DNA of 7,833 bases, taken from the NCBI GenBank assembly GCA_002306375.1, contig DBRU01000092.1:9827-17659 (forward strand), written 5' to 3'. This document shows positions 5,862-7,833 of the stretch, one piece after another. The notes under the pieces were generated by a model, which saw nothing but the letters and a program-made list of their open reading frames with translations, ran no database searches and was not told the DNA's origin. Positions within the stretch are counted from its first letter, which is position 1, and each line of letters opens with the position of its first letter. Source of the stretch: Faecalibacterium sp. UBA1360. GTDB taxonomy: Bacteria; Bacillota; Clostridia; Oscillospirales; Ruminococcaceae. A program made the translations under genes and the position numbers.

Positions 5862-6401
5862 TCAGCGTTTTTTGCCCAGCAATTCGGTGCGCACGTACCG
5901 AAAGCAGGCGTCCTCGCCCTCGTCCCGCAGCAGCAGCAAGGCCCGCTCCAGGCGCGCGCGGGTGTCGGGGTGCAGCACATAGTGGTCCTTGCTCTTGTAA
6001 TAGTAGTTCCAGGCGTCGGCGTCGGTGTACCGCTCGCCCCGGTAGTTGCGGCTGGCCGCGATGCGGTCGCAGATCATCTCGGCCACATAGCGCCCGAGCA
6101 TGGGCATGCCGGCGATGGCGTGGTCCCCGTCGGGGGAATAGTCGATCCAGTATTCCAGGTGATGCTTGTTGCGGCCCTTGTGGTGCAGCCAGGCCGCGCT
6201 GTAGCCTTCGGCCTGGCGCTGGGCGTTGTTGGGGCTGCAATTGCCCTGCCAGTATTTGGCCCCGGCCAGAAATTCCACGGGGGACAGCTTGCTCAGATCA
6301 TGCAGCAGCCCCTGGCGGTACATGCCGCAGCGGAAGCAATAGCGCATGACCAGCATCTTGTGATGGTGGATGGTCTTAAAGTGCTTGATCGGATGCCACA
6401 C
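5862..6401 (-). CDS. DUF5662 family protein with His/Asp-rich core
   Basis: This 179-aa soluble protein has no assigned biochemical role. It matches my memory of the DUF5662 family: an IKHFKTIHHHK start (5-15), GLLHDLSKLSPVEF (31-44), GYSAAWLHHKGRNKHHLEYW (66-85), YVAEMICDR (105-113) and a long C-terminal helix. The spaced histidines His12-14, His34-Asp35, His73-74 and His80-81 recall the metal ligands of HD-type phosphohydrolases, so a helical metal-dependent hydrolase fold is possible (inference). The start is a GTG at 6399-6401, supported by a perfect AAGGAGG (6411-6417) 9 nt upstream; residues before it in the same frame are shadow sequence. The gene overlaps the end of the RyR gene by 26 nt, and the SD lies inside that gene. 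There are no membrane segments. Family members occur in gut Firmicutes and, as I recall, in phages. Confidence 0.82.
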   Translation of the reverse strand: MWHPIKHFKTIHHHKMLVMRYCFRCGMYRQGLLHDLSKLSPVEFLAGAKYWQGNCSPNNAQRQAEGYSAAWLHHKGRNKHHLEYWIDYSPDGDHAIAGMPMLGRYVAEMICDRIAASRNYRGERYTDADAWNYYYKSKDHYVLHPDTRARLERALLLLRDEGEDACFRYVRTELLGKKR

Positions 6402-6708
6402 GGTCCCGCGCCTCCTTCTGCCGGCCCCCGGCGGGGCGGATCTCAAAGCCCATGTCCAGCAGGCAACGAATGGTCTGGGCGGCGGTGCGGCGGTCGTACT
6501 CCTTTTCGCGGTCGGACAGCTCGGCGTAGGGCCGCAGGCAGGGGTGGGTGCGCAGGGCGGCGCTGTGCTCGGGGGCATAGTGCCAGCCTTCGGCCATGCG
6601 GCCGGCGGCCCAGGTGTCGTGCACCTGCTCGGCGATGCGCTCCAACAGCGGGCGCAGCTCGGCGGGCAGGTCCCCGGGCCCCACGGCGGCGGGATGGGGG
6701 TCGTACAT
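6376..6708 (-). CDS. RyR-domain protein (ryanodine-receptor repeat domain)
   Basis: This 110-aa protein is essentially a single RyR domain, the repeat found in animal ryanodine receptors and as stand-alone bacterial proteins. The pattern VHDTWAAGRMAEGW (29-42), HPCLRPYAEL (55-64) and REKEYDR (67-73), followed by a helix ending LLDMGFEI, covers the domain's conserved W-R-GW, HP-L-PY and EK-YDR positions. In prokaryotes the domain is thought to be a small sensor or adaptor, possibly for a nucleotide-like ligand; this is a published prediction recalled from memory. The ATG at 6706-6708 has GAGGAGG (6717-6723) 8 nt upstream, and the SD overlaps the stop codon of the preceding membrane-protein gene, suggesting translational coupling. 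The C-terminal 20 residues are basic and unstructured and overlap the next gene. No membrane helix or catalytic motif is visible. Confidence 0.83.
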   Translation of the reverse strand: MYDPHPAAVGPGDLPAELRPLLERIAEQVHDTWAAGRMAEGWHYAPEHSAALRTHPCLRPYAELSDREKEYDRRTAAQTIRCLLDMGFEIRPAGGRQKEARDRVASDQAL

Positions 6709-6721
6709 GGTCAGGGCCTCC

Positions 6722-7207
6722 TCAGGGTTTTTGGGCGGGGGGCGCGTCGTGCTCGAACATGCTCTCCCACCGTTTGTTTTCCTCCTCCATCTCCTGCTCG
6801 CTCAGGCGGGTCAGCAGGTGGAAGGCTTCGTCCCCGTCCAGGGCGGCGAACACGCCGGTGCCCGCGTAATACTGGTGCAGCAGCGCGGTCAGGCGGCTGG
6901 CGTTGTGGCGGTACTTGGTCCACAGGTCCTTGGCGTTGAACAGCACCAGCACGCTGGACACCACCGCCGCGCAGGAGCTGAGCAGCGTGATGATGAGCTT
7001 GGGCAGCGTGGCCGAGGGCAAAAACACCGACACCACCGGGATCAGGGCGTTGGCCAGGATGGCCGCCACCGACAAGGCGTAGTAGAGCTTTTTGTTGCGG
7101 GTGCTCTTGGCCTCGTAGTAGTCGATCTGGGCCTGGATGCGCTTTTGGATGTACACCTCCCGGGCGGGGGCGTCGATGCCGTATTCGGCGGCGATGGTCT
7201 GGGGCAT
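6722..7207 (-). CDS. DUF4231/SLATT-type two-helix membrane protein
   Basis: This 161-aa protein has the plan of DUF4231, a SLATT-superfamily domain. A charged N-terminal helix (YIQKRIQAQIDYYEAKSTRNKK, about 19-40, split here as Tyr19-Lys40) leads into two transmembrane segments at about 41-63 and 68-90. These are followed by a helical cytoplasmic part with LWTKYRHNASRL (95-106) and HQYYAGTGVF, and an acidic tail. SLATT proteins are predicted pore-forming or membrane-disrupting effectors in nucleotide-signalled conflict systems; some DUF4231 proteins may have housekeeping membrane roles. The ATG at 7205-7207 is supported by AAGGAG (7218-7223) 10 nt upstream; this SD abuts the stop of the preceding gene, 16 nt away. 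No enzyme motif is present, so any toxicity would come from the membrane part. Assignment to DUF4231 rather than another SLATT subfamily is by eye. Confidence 0.78.
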   Translation of the reverse strand: MPQTIAAEYGIDAPAREVYIQKRIQAQIDYYEAKSTRNKKLYYALSVAAILANALIPVVSVFLPSATLPKLIITLLSSCAAVVSSVLVLFNAKDLWTKYRHNASRLTALLHQYYAGTGVFAALDGDEAFHLLTRLSEQEMEEENKRWESMFEHDAPPAQKP

Positions 7208-7223
7208 GGGGGGTCCTCTCCTT

Positions 7224-7790
7224 TTATGGTATGCTTCCGTCGGCGGCAAAGTTCTGCCGCCCGATGCGGTACAGGCGGAACGGGCCGGTAAAGCGCCCGG
7301 TCTCGTCAATGTCGGCGCAGAGGGTCACTTCCTCGTCGGGGGTCATGCCGTAGCCGTCCTCGTCGGCCCAGTAGTACCCGTCGGGCTGCACCTGCCACAG
7401 CATGCGCAGGCCCCGGGCGCAGCCCTCGAAGTCCGAGCGGAAGCGCACCACCCCGGCCACGGCCTCGGGCTCCACGGGCGGGGTGCGGCCCTGCCAATCC
7501 ACCCCGGGGAAGTCCCGGATGCGCCCGGCGTTGTCCACGATGACGCGGCGGATGCCCCGGGCGGGGTTGGTGAACACCACGTCCACCCGCTCGTCCTTCT
7601 GGCGGTGCAGGTGGTCCCCCATGGTGTACATGCGGTTCAGGGACGGCCCCGCGGGGGCGGCTTTTTCGGGCGGCGGGGCCTTGCCCGCCCCGGCCGGGTC
7701 CGCCTTTGCGGGGGCGGCGGGGTCAGCGGTCCGGGCGGGGCGGGCGATCCGGCCGGCCAGCCACAGCAGCACACGGTCCAGCAGTTCCAT
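7224..7790 (-). CDS. Uncharacterised protein with Pro/Ala-rich linker
   Basis: I do not recognise the family of this 188-aa protein. Residues 1-16 (MELLDRVLLWLAGRIA) form a short amphipathic or weakly hydrophobic helix that could touch the membrane. Residues 17-50 are a low-complexity Pro/Ala/Lys linker. From about 51 there is one compact domain rich in beta strands: RVDVVFTNP, RRVIVDNAGRIRDFPGVDW, a LRMLWQVQPDGYYWADEDGYGM segment (128-149) and a closing strand FRLYRIG. The acidic and aromatic stretch at 138-156 is distinctive. The ATG at 7788-7790 has AAGGAGG (7797-7803) 6 nt upstream. The reading frame stays open upstream to the window edge, so a longer protein or an overlapping upstream gene cannot be excluded, but the strong SD decides the start. 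Its stop overlaps the SD of the SLATT gene, so it is very likely the leading or an internal gene of the same operon. Confidence 0.75.
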   Translation of the reverse strand: MELLDRVLLWLAGRIARPARTADPAAPAKADPAGAGKAPPPEKAAPAGPSLNRMYTMGDHLHRQKDERVDVVFTNPARGIRRVIVDNAGRIRDFPGVDWQGRTPPVEPEAVAGVVRFRSDFEGCARGLRMLWQVQPDGYYWADEDGYGMTPDEEVTLCADIDETGRFTGPFRLYRIGRQNFAADGSIP

Positions 7791-7833
7791 GGGCGTCCTC
7801 CTTTCGGCGGCAAAGGGCAGAAAAACAGGAATG

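Noticed and set aside
6402..6578. Upstream in-frame ATG for the DUF5662 protein
   Set aside because: The extra 59 residues are Pro/Ala/Arg-rich shadow of the RyR coding sequence; the GTG at 6399-6401 has a perfect AAGGAGG.
5333..6869. Plus-strand open frames opposite ybaK, DUF5662 and RyR genes
   Set aside because: They are antisense to genes with clear families and good ribosome binding sites, and their translations show only skewed composition.
1..7833. CRISPR arrays, tRNA or rRNA genes, insertion sequences, phage integrase
   Set aside because: No spaced repeat array, cloverleaf with conserved TTCGA-type loop, transposase motif or terminal inverted repeats were found by eye.

Overview
The window (about 7.8 kb, very GC-rich, strong AAGGAGG-type ribosome binding sites) looks like chromosome of a high-GC anaerobic gut Firmicute, probably an Oscillospiraceae/Ruminococcaceae relative such as Gemmiger, Subdoligranulum or Faecalibacterium. 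That placement rests on gene families (DegV, sucrose PTS, DUF5662, RyR-domain protein) and base composition, not on a marker gene.

Layout. (1) Positions 1-228, minus strand: the N-terminal 76 codons of a DegV-family fatty-acid-binding protein that runs off the left edge. (2) Positions 229-444: a divergent control region with an extended -10 promoter for degV, a sigma-A-type promoter for the regulator gene, a 23-nt imperfect palindrome, and two direct-repeat copies that overlap the two -35 regions. (3) Positions 445-5280, plus strand: a complete sucrose locus. It encodes a LacI-type regulator (ScrR-like), a sucrose PTS EIIBC permease without EIIA (ScrA), a GH32 sucrose-6-phosphate hydrolase (ScrB) and a PfkB-type fructokinase (ScrK). 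ScrA imports and phosphorylates sucrose, ScrB splits sucrose-6-phosphate into glucose-6-phosphate and fructose, and ScrK phosphorylates the fructose. scrA-scrB-scrK are packed within 1 nt or overlapping, behind an extended -10 promoter and a perfect 14-bp palindrome (1528-1541), the best candidate operator for ScrR and/or CcpA. (4) Positions 5297-5334: a 17-bp perfect-stem hairpin between the two converging gene groups, acting as a probable bidirectional terminator.

(5) Positions 5351-7790, minus strand: a five-gene run, read from right to left. It encodes an unrecognised protein with a Pro/Ala-rich linker, a small two-helix membrane protein of the DUF4231/SLATT type, a 110-aa ryanodine-receptor (RyR) repeat-domain protein, a DUF5662 protein with a His/Asp-rich centre, and a YbaK/EbsC aminoacyl-tRNA deacylase. 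Gaps are 16 nt or less, or overlapping, for the first four genes and 25 nt before ybaK. The ribosome binding sites of the second and third genes sit on the stop codons of the genes before them, so these genes look translationally coupled. SLATT-type membrane proteins and prokaryotic RyR domains both belong to families predicted by comparative genomics to act in nucleotide-signalled conflict systems. This operon is therefore the part of the window most likely to hold an undescribed system; its function is inference only.
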